NCBI RefSeq assembly: GCF_026151205.1
Contig: NC_087083.1
Coordinates: forward strand, 4,442,460 to 4,506,459
DNA from: Bolinopsis microptera
Lineage: Eukaryota; Ctenophora; Tentaculata; Lobata; Bolinopsidae
Reading direction: 5' to 3'
Length of the DNA stretch: 64,000 nucleotides
The notes beneath the pieces were generated by a model that was not told where the DNA came from, ran no database searches, and saw nothing but the letters and a program-made list of their open reading frames with translations. Numbering within the stretch: the first letter of the stretch is position 1; the number at the start of each line of letters is the position of its first letter. Position numbers and translations under genes: made by a program. Of the stretch, positions 10,062 to 19,925 are shown piece after piece.

Positions 10062-10929
10062 TTCCTAGATTGACACTGTCCTTTATATGTACTGTAGTAA
10101 ATGTGTATATTTAGATATTCTCCTTAGATATTCCATCAACATAAAGAATTAATTAGCTGGAATTTTAATTATGTTAGTAAATAAGGATAAGTAGTAAGAC
10201 AGTATAACTATATTATGATTGACAATGAAACAATGATAATGAATAACAAGTGCACAATATGATATGTAATAAGAAATAAATATGCGCAATATGACAGTAT
10301 TTGTATGCAATGATATTAAAGTAAATGCACTATGTATGACAAAGATTATGTTATGAAAGATAATAAAGCGCAATCATATAAAATGAAAGTGCACAAGATA
10401 GCTAGATTATGAATGAAGTGTATGCGCAAAGATATGATCAAGATGAGTAACAAGTAATGCACAATATGGCATGATATTTAAATAAGTGATAAGCAAGCGC
10501 TATGAAAATATAAATTAAAATAATGTGAGATATGAAACGCCATGAAACAAACCATATTTTAAATGCAGGCCGGCCAAATGGAATGGGAACTAGATTAAAT
10601 GACGTCACCCGGAAAATTTTATTTATTTATTTATTTATTTAGTTCTTAATTTATTTATTTATTTGCGTGCACGATTTGTGCCAAATCTGAGCTTAAATGT
10701 GCCAAAAGACTCTTTAGATCCAAGGCAAATTGAACGTGATTGTTGTCTGGAACCAAAATAATTACTTTAGCATGACCTGTTTTGTATACTTTTCTAATAA
10801 AACACAAAAACCAAATTAGGCACGTAGTAATTTAGAATCTTGTATCTTTGTAACTAAAGTTACAGTTATAAAAATATATTATAATATGACCGGTTAATGG
10901 TGGTTAATCTAAATACTTAAATAGCAAGG
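10062..10929. other. AT-rich gap between the two glycoprotein genes
   Basis: No conserved ORF. Contains short ATGA/ATAA-rich repeats, a TTTA microsatellite run at 10619-10662 and a GGCCGGCC palindrome near 10569. Near 10905-10932 CTTAAATAGCAAG precedes the next ATG and could act as a weak splice acceptor. Confidence 0.5.
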
Positions 10930-13035
10930 ATGCGGAAGAAAGGATATTATCAACAAGTTATCTTCTTTATCAGTTGCTGCATAGCACTTTCAAAAGGAAT
11001 GATTGAAGAAATCAATTACCACCAGGAAAAGACTGGTCTCATCTTACAAGGAATCGGAATCGTCGCACCGGAGATTACCCCTGTGCTGATATCAACATTT
11101 ATAAAGATAAGAAATCCAATGAAAAATGTAAATGAATGCGAAAACATATGCAACATTGACGAAAATGTAATTTGGGGACTGCTAACCCACGTAAAATGTA
11201 ATCATGTGCACAACAAAATCGGAGATCGCCAAAATGTAATAAAGGAAATCGAGAATTCGGTGGATAAAGACCTCGAAAATGATTCTAGACAAATGGCGGA
11301 ACGATGTTTCAGAGAATGTATCAAAATACCGAAATGTAAAGCTTTCGGTGTGGAATATAGATCTGACGTCGTGATCTGCATTCTGAGAGAAACCATCCCT
11401 ACGTATCATCAGGATTCTAAAGGTTCAAGCGAATTCGACATGCGATGCATGGTCGAAGATAAGAATAAATTCTGTGGACAATATCAGTCCAGAATCAATA
11501 TTCTGTTTGAAAAATCAAATGAAAATTTTGTCAATGAAACAATGACAAAAATAGAAAAACTTACTGAATTGACGAAAAACAGGAAACAGAAAAGATTTGT
11601 TCAAGCAGCCCTTGGATTTTTTGCCGGTTCTATTCTTACTGGAGTGTTCAGTCTCTATGAACAATCGAAAATTTCAACTCAACTTAACGAGTTCTACGAC
11701 CAATTTCAGGATTTCCGTAATGAAATGACGGACTATATTGAATCAGCAACGGAATTTCATGAAGGTATGTTGAAAATGTACAAAACGTTGGAATTAAATT
11801 CCCAGGAGTCATTGGAAGAATTAAGCTGTGAAATGATGAGTATAATTCGGTATAACCTGAAAAGAAATCAGCTTCAAGACTGGAAAGAGTATATATACAC
11901 TCTCTCGAAAGATTTGATAGACGGCCAATTAAAAGGTCCCGTGAGTCCCACAATATTTAATGAAACGAATATACTGGATTTGCTGAAACATAAAAGAATG
12001 GAGGACGCAATTTATGTTGACAACGTCCCTTTATTCTATCGTCTAGGCAGAATGTGGCTAGCTGATGTAAAGAAAGATGGAAAATTTTTCAATCTTCATG
12101 TGATTATATCGATACCTCAAATAAAAAGTGATGAAATGTACATCCTATATCAAGTGAACCAAGTAGGTTTGGTCAATGGTACTCAGTGCATGCGTCTGGA
12201 TATACCGAATCACGTGTATCAAAAAGATGGCGAATTCTACGAATTGGAAAACGAAAATAATTGCGAGGTCCGAAGTGGGATAAAATTATGTCTGGGGAAT
12301 AAAGAAAACGAAGAATCTGCAAAGAAAGCAAGGTGTTTAAACGCCGACCCAAGAATATGTAAAACGAATTTGGAAAAATGTCAAATGCGCAATATTCAGA
12401 CTAGTTCTGGTGTCATGGTCAGAGCAATACATCATTTGAAAGCATCGACGCAAGAAAGTCCTACTGAATACGTGGATATTTCAAATGGAAGTACGGTGAA
12501 ATTTCTCAACTACGATAAATATTATCAAATAGTTGCCGACAACTACATCATTAGATCAATTAAAGAGCCAATGTTTACGAAAGAACTAGAGTTGACGAAC
12601 CCCGAAAAATGGGACGAATATTTGATATCTGAAAATGAATTGCTGAAAAGAACGAATCTAAGTCAGCTCAGTGCTCATGTAGTTCAACAAAAAGAAATTG
12701 TTAAACATATCAAATCTGAAAGAATCGGACTAAATCTGACGAAGGATCTAACTCTTGTGAATTTTATAGGAATTTTAACAGTAATGATTAGCATTATAGT
12801 GGGAATCTTCCTTCTATACAGCTATTGGAAAAAACGGTTCAGGACAAGGAAAGTAGAAAAGGACATAGAATTAGAAGAACAAAATAAAGACGAACTTTTA
12901 GAAAGCGGAAAAGATGAAGAATCTGGAGTAGATGAAACTAATTTCAGTGGTGAATATAGCGAAGGACTGCGACAAAGAGCGCCTAGTACAACTAAGGTGT
13001 ATTCAGTGGACGATGTGAAAAACAGAGTCTTATGA
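10930..13035 (+). CDS. env: F-like class I fusion envelope glycoprotein (701 aa)
   Basis: Starts with a basic N-terminus and a hydrophobic signal peptide (about residues 5-22). A Cys-rich zone at about 120-175 (RCFRECIKIPKCKAFG) looks like a PAN/Apple module. A furin-type site RKQKR (218-222) is followed at once by a Gly/Ala-rich hydrophobic stretch (223-250), the expected place of a fusion peptide, then a heptad-like helix. A second Cys-rich domain follows, a transmembrane segment lies at about 609-633 and a 68-residue tail contains YSEGL and YSVDDV tyrosine motifs. This order matches baculovirus F proteins and errantivirus Env, which mediate membrane fusion at the cell surface or endosome. 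The frame is open and intact. It ends in TGA then CTAG, and the same frame continues downstream. Fusion function is inferred from architecture. Confidence 0.8.
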   Translation: MRKKGYYQQVIFFISCCIALSKGMIEEINYHQEKTGLILQGIGIVAPEITPVLISTFIKIRNPMKNVNECENICNIDENVIWGLLTHVKCNHVHNKIGDRQNVIKEIENSVDKDLENDSRQMAERCFRECIKIPKCKAFGVEYRSDVVICILRETIPTYHQDSKGSSEFDMRCMVEDKNKFCGQYQSRINILFEKSNENFVNETMTKIEKLTELTKNRKQKRFVQAALGFFAGSILTGVFSLYEQSKISTQLNEFYDQFQDFRNEMTDYIESATEFHEGMLKMYKTLELNSQESLEELSCEMMSIIRYNLKRNQLQDWKEYIYTLSKDLIDGQLKGPVSPTIFNETNILDLLKHKRMEDAIYVDNVPLFYRLGRMWLADVKKDGKFFNLHVIISIPQIKSDEMYILYQVNQVGLVNGTQCMRLDIPNHVYQKDGEFYELENENNCEVRSGIKLCLGNKENEESAKKARCLNADPRICKTNLEKCQMRNIQTSSGVMVRAIHHLKASTQESPTEYVDISNGSTVKFLNYDKYYQIVADNYIIRSIKEPMFTKELELTNPEKWDEYLISENELLKRTNLSQLSAHVVQQKEIVKHIKSERIGLNLTKDLTLVNFIGILTVMISIIVGIFLLYSYWKKRFRTRKVEKDIELEEQNKDELLESGKDEESGVDETNFSGEYSEGLRQRAPSTTKVYSVDDVKNRVL

Positions 13036-13039
13036 CTAG
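13033..13039 (+). promoter_or_regulatory. Candidate programmed stop-readthrough site (TGA CTAG)
   Basis: The stop of the F-like gene is TGA followed by CTAG. UGA-CUAG is a known strong readthrough context in animal mRNAs and in some RNA viruses. The downstream F-box frame is in the same phase, continues without a stop to 13981, and lacks an ATG ahead of the F-box. Readthrough would give a product of about 1,017 codons with a cytoplasmic F-box extension. Confidence 0.65.
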
Positions 13040-13983
13040 ACGAAGTAGAAGAATCAAATTTAAACTTGAACTGGAACCTAAATTGCGAAAATATAAATTG
13101 TGGAAAGGTGTCAGAAAAAGAGGTAAAGAAAGCTGTAAATTTACATTACGAAAATGTAAATGATAGTGTTCAAGATGTCAGCGACTGGGAAAGTGAATCA
13201 AAGAATACAATAGACTCAAATAGTGCTTCGGATATACACGAGGAACTGGAGGAATTGAACATCGAGCATGACGCTTCTAACGATGATAATGTGGAACAAC
13301 TACACAAAGAAGAGACGAAACGAGAAACAGAAATACCAATAGAAATATGGGTGATGATATTTAATTACCTCACCATCAAGCAATTACTGAAAGTACGAGA
13401 ATTAAATAAACGATTCAGTAGTTTGGTGAAGGATTACTTGCGGAACCCTACCAATGTAATAATGGAAAATTTTAAATTTTATAGTTACGAAACGTTCTAT
13501 TTAACGGAAATACTTATAGAAGATCAAATGTGTTGGACGAATATGAAAACTAAAATTGGAAAGTTTGCCATGAAATACATGATCATGAAAGGGGTGTACT
13601 GCAGCGCCATCAATAAAGTGGAAAAACCATACTTGAGGTTTTTAAGAACACGGTGTCTACCATTGTATACTTTCAAGGACCGGCTAAGAAGCTTCACTCC
13701 TAAAGCGTCTGACGACGAAGTGATCATAAGATGGAAGGAATATAAGAAGAATTCTTGGGCGGATATTTCCCCATTGGAAAAATCATGCATTAAAATGGAA
13801 TGCAAGTTCCAAACTTTCTTAACGAAACTATATATGAATAAATATGGTACGTCTCTACCGATAACTACGAATCGGGAAAAGATCCAAAGAATAGGCAAAA
13901 TGCTGAAAACCGAAGAGAATAAAAACTTCAATCTTCTTCAAGCTATAAAATATAGACCCCCGATTGAAGTTCTAATAGGGTAA
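13036..13983 (+). CDS. F-box / HMG-box-like protein 1, in frame after the env stop
   Basis: The open frame begins right after the env TGA and runs about 315 codons to TAA at 13981-13983. The first 90 residues are acidic and low-complexity. An F-box follows (nt about 13327-13450: EIPIEIWVMIFNYLTIKQLL), the motif that docks Skp1 in SCF ubiquitin ligases. The first in-frame ATG falls inside the F-box, so full translation needs readthrough of TGA, splicing, or a non-AUG start such as TTG at 13066. A later region (nt about 13627-13830) with W, SPLEKS and basic helices resembles an HMG box in spacing. It is homologous along its length to the next gene. The substrate is unknown. F-box call good; HMG-like call weak. 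Confidence 0.7.
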   Translation, partial: LDEVEESNLNLNWNLNCENINCGKVSEKEVKKAVNLHYENVNDSVQDVSDWESESKNTIDSNSASDIHEELEELNIEHDASNDDNVEQLHKEETKRETEIPIEIWVMIFNYLTIKQLLKVRELNKRFSSLVKDYLRNPTNVIMENFKFYSYETFYLTEILIEDQMCWTNMKTKIGKFAMKYMIMKGVYCSAINKVEKPYLRFLRTRCLPLYTFKDRLRSFTPKASDDEVIIRWKEYKKNSWADISPLEKSCIKMECKFQTFLTKLYMNKYGTSLPITTNREKIQRIGKMLKTEENKNFNLLQAIKYRPPIEVLIG

Positions 13984-14154
13984 TCAAACCGTAAAAAGGA
14001 AAAATGTAAAATGTAAAATGTAAATCAAACGTAATATGTCAAACGTAATATCACAACTCACCAACGGGTTCAAAATTATAGAAACAGGCTCTTTCGTCAT
14101 TTCCATTATCACTTTAATTAAAGTTTTCTAACCACATATCGATCAGCAAAGCAA
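13984..14154. other. Short spacer with AAAATGTAAA repeats
   Basis: Holds an overlapping run AAAATGTAAAATGTAAAATG at 14001-14020, the densest cluster of a motif repeated through the element's genes. Confidence 0.6.
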
Positions 14155-14835
14155 ATGGAAAATACATCAGAAGAGATACCTTCAAAAACAGAAGAAATTC
14201 AAAGTCTATCCATTAAAGAAGTCAAATCAGTTTCCAACTGTAATCTACCTATTGAACTATGGCATATTATTTTGACAAGGCTGAATCTACGTGATTTACT
14301 CAAAGCCAGGTTAATTTGCAAAAGGATGGGGAAAATCGTCTCACAATATTTGCGAGACACAACAAGTGGATATCCAGATCTCTTCAGCTTCTATAATTAT
14401 GAAACATATTATCTCTTTGACATTCTAATGGAGAACGAGATGTATTGGACCAGGATACAAACGAATATTGGAAAATTCGCGATAAAACTCCTAACCATGA
14501 GAGGAGCGTATAATGCAGCAGTATTAGGACAAAAGAAATGTTATGCTCGTTTTGTCAGAACTAGATGTCTAACATTTGAAAAATACAAGTCATTATTCCC
14601 AAATGAATCGGACTGGGTTATCCTAGAACGTTGGGGAAAGTATAAACACGAGTCATGGACGAAATTGTCAAGAATCGAAAAATCAATTATTAAGATGGAA
14701 TGCAAATTCGATTATTATTTAAAGTACCAATACTGTAAAGCTTATGGAACCTGGTTGTCTATTACAATGACAGAAGAGAAAATAAAAGAAATCAGTAAAA
14801 TGATGAAATACGAAGATAAGCAATACGGTAAATGA
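14155..14835 (+). CDS. F-box / HMG-box-like protein 2 (226 aa)
   Basis: Begins at its own ATG after a 170 bp spacer. The F-box is at about residues 30-75 (CNLPIELWHIILTRLNLRDL). The rest aligns to protein 1: a YETYYLF block, NIGKFAIKLLTMRGAY, then a region at about residues 128-200 with FVRTRC, W, LSRIEKS and basic/aromatic residues that resembles an HMG box. F-box proteins act as substrate adaptors of SCF ubiquitin ligases; viral ones often redirect host proteins to degradation, so a host-control role is plausible but unproven. Unlike protein 1 it lacks the acidic leader and can be made as a free protein. The pair looks like a tandem duplication that diverged. Intact and last in the element. 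Confidence 0.7.
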   Translation: MENTSEEIPSKTEEIQSLSIKEVKSVSNCNLPIELWHIILTRLNLRDLLKARLICKRMGKIVSQYLRDTTSGYPDLFSFYNYETYYLFDILMENEMYWTRIQTNIGKFAIKLLTMRGAYNAAVLGQKKCYARFVRTRCLTFEKYKSLFPNESDWVILERWGKYKHESWTKLSRIEKSIIKMECKFDYYLKYQYCKAYGTWLSITMTEEKIKEISKMMKYEDKQYGK

Positions 14836-15960
14836 GTTCATCGCATAACTATGCGTGAATCTGCATTTAGATAAAGAATGATGAAAAATGTAAATATTGA
14901 AAAATTTGAAACTTAAAATATAAAACTGAAAACGGGCAGGTTTAAAGATGAGGAAGTTAGATAAGTAAAGGATCGACCTCAGCCCAACTGAGATCCTAAA
15001 TAATAAATATATGTATACAGTTTAAATTGTGAAAGTTATTATAAGACTTCAATAAGTTAAACATTTATTAAGTTAAGTAAGAAATTAATTATAAATAAGT
15101 AAGAATAAGTTAAAAGGCAAATAAGTTAAATATCCGATAAATTGAAAGTAGTTTGTCAAAGGACTATTAATTTAGTACCATTTCAGAGCCTTTTAAGTTT
15201 ATTGAAGTCTACTGACCAAAATGGCCCATCCAGGGGTTATGATCAAGTTATTTCATAGGTTCTTAAATAGTTCTTGAATAGAAAATTACAAGCTAGTAGA
15301 TCTTCTCGTTTAGCCGGTCTATTGAGATTCTGGATCGCAACCGTATCCCCTCTCTGCACAGGAACATTTCCTACGAAGACCGTAGACGCATCGTTATCGG
15401 GACGTAACCCGAATCTGTTTCGTATCGGGACGTAACCCCCGTTGAGAAGAAGAAGAAAGAAGAAAGAAGAGGGAATGGAAAGAATTATAATTGTAGCAAT
15501 TCGTTACCGGGACGTAACCCGACTTTAAAAGCATCGCAATCAGGGCGTAACCTGACCCCCGTTGTCGTCGAAGAAAGAAGACCAAAGAAAAGGAAAGGAA
15601 AGGAAGGAAAAGAAAAGAAAAGAAAGATACTACTTGTAATAGTGGTGAGCGGCCCTAATGGCGAATTAGGTATTAATATATGTTAACAGTTTTAAGAAAT
15701 GTTGATCAGCCCTAATGGCTAAATTATAGTAAATATTCTCCTATTTCAAGGAGAGGAAAACTTTGGTGTTAGATGATGATTATAATTAGGAGACCTAGGT
15801 TCTAAAATTCAGAGTCTTAAAATTTAAGGATGTCAAGGAAAATTTAATAGAAGAAAAGAAGAAGACGAAAAAGAAAAAGAAATATTTCATTAGAATAGTA
15901 CGAGTAAGCCCTCGGTTGGCGAATCGGCTAATCGGTGAAATGATCAAATTAAAAACTCTA
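14836..15960. other. 3' non-coding region with hairpin and CCCTAATGGC repeats
   Basis: No gene. Four copies of CGGGACGTAACCCG-like hairpin sequence (about 15398, 15426, 15509, and a compensated CAGGGCGTAACCTG at 15543) lie among GAA-rich purine runs. Three copies of an AGCCCTAATGGC-type sequence follow (about 15650, 15707, 15907). This could be an RNA signal for packaging, export or polyadenylation; function is inference. Confidence 0.6.
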
Positions 15961-15975
15961 TGAAAAAGGGGATCG
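15961..15975 (+). promoter_or_regulatory. Polypurine tract
   Basis: TGAAAAAGGGGATCG directly abuts the 3' LTR. A purine run with terminal Gs in this position is the usual plus-strand primer site of LTR retroelements. Confidence 0.75.
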
Positions 15976-16691
15976 TGTTGGCCTCTCGGACCAACAAGAC
16001 TCTTTAATTATAGGTGGTTCTTTGCTAAAGTTCCGTTCATTTGGCTGAATTTGTCGAATCCATTTCTCTTGAGAACTCAAAGTTTTAGTATACCTCCAAG
16101 TCAAATTTATTTTACGGATTGAAACAGTTAATTGAATTAACCCGTAAAACTCTTAGAAGGCACAGCTACAGTGACTTTGGTCATTAGTCCAGTGAAACTT
16201 TCAAAATATAAAACACCGATAACGGGTCTACTCAAATGATCCAGGGTGTTGGTCATTAGTCCGGAAAAACTTTCAAAATATACGGACCTTCAAATGATAT
16301 AGGGTACATAGTTCCGTGTTGATTAGTTTCAATTGAGCATTAACGAGGCCACGCATCGGCGATCTAGAAGCCGTGTTTCGATGCGTCCTAACGGTAACAA
16401 CACTGCCCGACTATATCTGAATTTTAGTTGCGATAGCAACAAGTTACAATTCGACGTAGCTCTCAAATAAGCTACAAGTTCAATTCAAATCGGAAATATA
16501 AAAAGACTCTCAATATATGAACCTTATCTCCGAAGGTATCTATTTAATGAATTAATGGAAGTATTATTATATTTGAAGGCTTATTATACGACTCTATCAA
16601 TTGTGTTCAAGTAACCATAAATTGAGACTGATTAAAAGCTCTAAAATCTAAAATATAAAATATAAATAAACCACAACGGCAGTAGCCAAAA
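15976..16691 (+). repeat. 3' LTR, intact
   Basis: 716 bp, starting TGTTGG and ending GCCAAAA. It is identical by eye to the 5' LTR halves and uninterrupted at the hAT-like target site (16600-16607). TATA box at 16497-16505, AATAAA at 16665-16670. Followed by ATAT, matching the left flank. Confidence 0.92.
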
Positions 16692-16870
16692 ATATCATAC
16701 GTATATGTATATCATACGTATATGTATATCATACATATATGTATATAATACGAATATGTATATCATACATATATGTATATCATACGTATATGTATATCAT
16801 ACGTATATGTATATCATACGTATATGTATATCATACGTATATGTATATCATACGTATATGTATATCATAC
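16692..16870. repeat. Microsatellite ATATCATACGTATATGT
   Basis: About ten copies of a 17 bp unit with minor variants. The left flank of the LTR element has the same kind of sequence, so this was the target. The ORF read through it is an artefact. Confidence 0.9.
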
Positions 16871-17555
16871 AAAATCTTACAGTTTTTATAAATATAATGT
16901 AGTACGCGCTGTGCACCGCAGCCACGTTTTATTAATTTCAACAATATAGTAGCGCAGAGTTTGCCAAAGACAAACATTTTTGAGCATTATGCTCGTGAAA
17001 AACGCCTAGAAGCAATTTGGCGATAGAGAAATTTGTGAACTATGTTTACAAGCTAACAGTAGTTGATATCGAAGAATGCGCAAGGAGTGAGAACCTGGAT
17101 AACAACAATTAACATATCATAAAACATGTTTTAAGGAATAAATTCTAGCAATGAGAAATGTAAATTTGGACTTCTGCAAGGGGTGACTATTGTGCAAATA
17201 GAATGTGCAGACAGTCTACTGCAGATGGTCTAACTGCACTGTAGATAACTTAGTTGCAGATTGTAAAACTACAGTTATCCGATCAGAAATATCTTTAAAA
17301 CTGTACAAAATTTATAATTTTCTGGGCAAAGGGGCCAAATGAGGCAAAAAAGTTGGCCCCTTTTTGCCCATTGCCGAGATTTCATTGGGGGGGCGGTCGC
17401 CCCCCCCCCCCCCCCCCCCTTCCTACACCCATGACTGAGACTATAATTAAGCACTCTATGCTAATTTATATCACACCAGTTGTTACCGAGTTAGAAGGTC
17501 GTAAGGGAGACACAACGGTACTGGCGCATGAATTATAGACTCAGGGCGAGCGAGC
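16871..17555. other. Non-coding, with poly(C) run
   Basis: No gene seen. A G/C-rich patch and a C run at 17400-17419 resemble poly(C) repeats elsewhere in the window. Confidence 0.5.
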
Positions 17556-18060
17556 AATTCTGAGTATCTGTATACTACTGAGTATCTGTATACTACTGAG
17601 TATCTGTATACTACTGAGTATCTGTATACTACTGAGTATCTGTATACTACTGAGTATGTTATTCTGAGTATCTGTATACTAGTACTACTGAGTATATAAC
17701 TGAGTCAGAGTATCTGTATATTATAACTGAGTCAGAGTATCTGTATATTATAACTGAGTCAGAGTATCTGTATATTATAACTGAGTCAGAGTATCTGTAT
17801 ATTATAACTGAGTCAGAGTATCTGTATACTATAACTGAGTCAGAGTATCTGTATATTATAACTGAGTCAGAGTATCTGTATATTATAACTGAGTCAGAGT
17901 ATCTGTATATTATAACTGAGTCAGAGTATCTGTATATTATAACTGAGTCAGAGTATCTGTATATTATAACTGAGTCAGAGTATCTGTATATTATAACTGA
18001 GTCAGAGTATCTGTATATTATAACTGAGTCAGAGTATCTGTATACTATAACTGAGTATGT
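17556..18060. repeat. Two related minisatellites (18 bp and 27 bp units)
   Basis: Five copies of an 18 bp unit ACTGAGTATCTGTATACT (to about 17665) run into about thirteen copies of a 27 bp unit built from ACTGAGTCAGAGTATCTGTA plus TATTATA (17690-18053). The second unit looks derived from the first. Confidence 0.9.
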
Positions 18061-19925
18061 TATTCATCATCATTGTATTGAGAGAGCTTTTTTTTAACGG
18101 AGCCGTGACATAGTGACAGGTACTCTAACGTGATATAGTAACGATTTTTACTCAACTTGCAAACCGGCCATATTATTTCTTACAAGTAACAGCGATAAAA
18201 AAATCAGCTCCAAGCATTGGCCAATATTCAACATCCACAACTGTTGCCTCTGCATGCAGTCTCACGAACGAACAAAAAAAATAATAATTTCATTCAAATT
18301 TCAGATGGGAAAGAGTAAAAACTAAACGCTCTAGCATAGCTGGCTTTATATAAAAACTTGTGGACCAATTTCTTTCTGATTCCAATAATGGATTAGATTG
18401 TGGAAATCTAATCTTGCGTTGTATCAGTAAACGTATGAGTTACACTTACAAAGAAAGAAAGAATCGCGTTATAAAATAAAAACAGAGCGTTATATTATTA
18501 TTAACAGAGTTATATAGGAGTTATAGGAAACGATGTAACAGAGTCGATATATTTTAATGTTGCCATGGTCCGGTAGTTTTATTGCGTCCTAATATACCAG
18601 GCAGAAAGGGAGCGTTCCAATGCTTTCATTTATAAATACAATTTAATTGATTTCACCCAGTAACACTTATCTATAATAGTTGCATCAATTAAAACAGAAT
18701 TTTAAGGGACTATACTATTGATCCCAGAATATTGGTAAGCCGCACCCTCCCACCACAGCTTCCAACATATTAACCACTAAGAAACTTTATTAGCAGCAGA
18801 ACCAACTGAAAAATTAAACAGTTATTAAGGCGAGACAAAATTAAACTAAAAATTAATCCAAATTCCGAGAATTCTGAGGTACATATTATGGTCTAGTGCT
18901 ATACTGGCCTTAGGGTGTGCACCAAGACTAGTTAATAATTATCCCAAACCTTTCTATAAAATGGAATTTATACTGAATTTAAAATTTGGTGGTAGACTGA
19001 AAGTGAAACAAAATTGTTCAATAACTGAAAGCAAAATAATTCAAAATCTCAAAGTATTGACTATTGTTCCAATGTTGCTGGAAATTACAATTAATCAAGG
19101 GGCAACCTGGCTACGTTACAGAATACACAGCAGAACACAGAACAAGCTGGACCACTTGGCAATATCAGTTTTACTTTTTTAATTTCAGGTAGTAATGGAT
19201 CAACTGCAAACAGCCTGTTATAGTGTACTGTTACTACTTTAACGACTGCATATTAATCGGTCGTTAAAGTAGTAAGCTACTCGCGCGATGTCGTCCTTAT
19301 AAATGAATATAGCTATATAGGGCAAGGCTGGGTTACTGGCAAGCACTCTAATTCTGATCAACACATTTTCATAAATTTGAGTGCTGAATATGATCTGAAT
19401 TGTTAAAGCTGTTTTAAAGTATTAGGTCACAAAATTGGGAGTTTTGCGAACCTCGCTTTGATCTGTGTTCACTGTCCAGTGTCCAAGCTGATTTATTTCA
19501 AACCAAGTACTAGTTAAAGATTTCCTAAGTGTCCTAGTAGTAGTAATAACACGAAATGCGGCCGCTTTTCTTTTGTGGATGGCCGCTCAATTTCCCGATC
19601 CGTGATGGCGAATTTTTTCATAAACCATACAACCTGGGGACCCCAGGCTTTACTGTTAATACTTTATAATCATGCAGATATGGCGGAGTGATAGGCCGAG
19701 CGCCGCCCAGTTAATTCCATATTAAATTTTAAAATCGTATACATTTCTATGTAACACTGTCACTGTAACTAACCATATGGTTATTGTTTATGCAACCTGA
19801 TATGACACGGATCTGTGCAAAATGGTAATATAACTATAATACTAACTCGAAATAATATGCTATCAATTAGTGCTTAGCTTAAGCTAGCTCACAGGGAGAC
19901 GTAAGTGCAGTGCAAAGTAATCGCT
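18061..19925. other. Non-coding with dispersed repeat fragments
   Basis: No supported gene. 18530-18600 is the inverted partner of 40143-40225 (shared block GTTTCATTGCGTCCTAAT in one orientation). 19570-19615 (TTCTTTTGTGG, AATTTCCCGATCCG) recurs at 41965-42010 in the same orientation. The ORF at 18961-19182 shows no motif. Confidence 0.5.

Larger units (their letters stand above)
6709..16691 (+). mobile_element. LTR element with two glycoprotein and two F-box genes, no gag-pol
   Basis: Two direct LTRs of 716 bp (net of an insertion) bound the element. By eye they are identical and have equal segment lengths: 632 + 84 bp in each. Both start TGTTGG. A TGG-starting primer-binding-like site follows the 5' LTR and a purine tract precedes the 3' LTR. 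A 4 bp ATAT duplication flanks it. The 7.5 kb interior holds four long plus-strand ORFs: a G-like glycoprotein, an F-like fusion glycoprotein, and two F-box proteins. I find no capsid, protease, reverse transcriptase, RNase H or integrase motif. Identical LTRs and open frames imply recent mobilisation, so enzymes must come from a helper. Membership in the errantivirus/Ty3 group is inferred from the 4 bp duplication and the F-like Env, not shown. Confidence 0.85.

Noticed and set aside
13066-13983. First F-box protein as an independent ATG-started gene
   Set aside because: Position 13066 is TTG; the first in-frame ATG lies inside the F-box. The frame really begins at the env stop.
16705-16902. 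65 aa Tyr/Ile-rich ORF
   Set aside because: Reading of a 17 bp microsatellite.
17690-18053. CRISPR-like array
   Set aside because: A 27 bp tandem minisatellite with no spacers.
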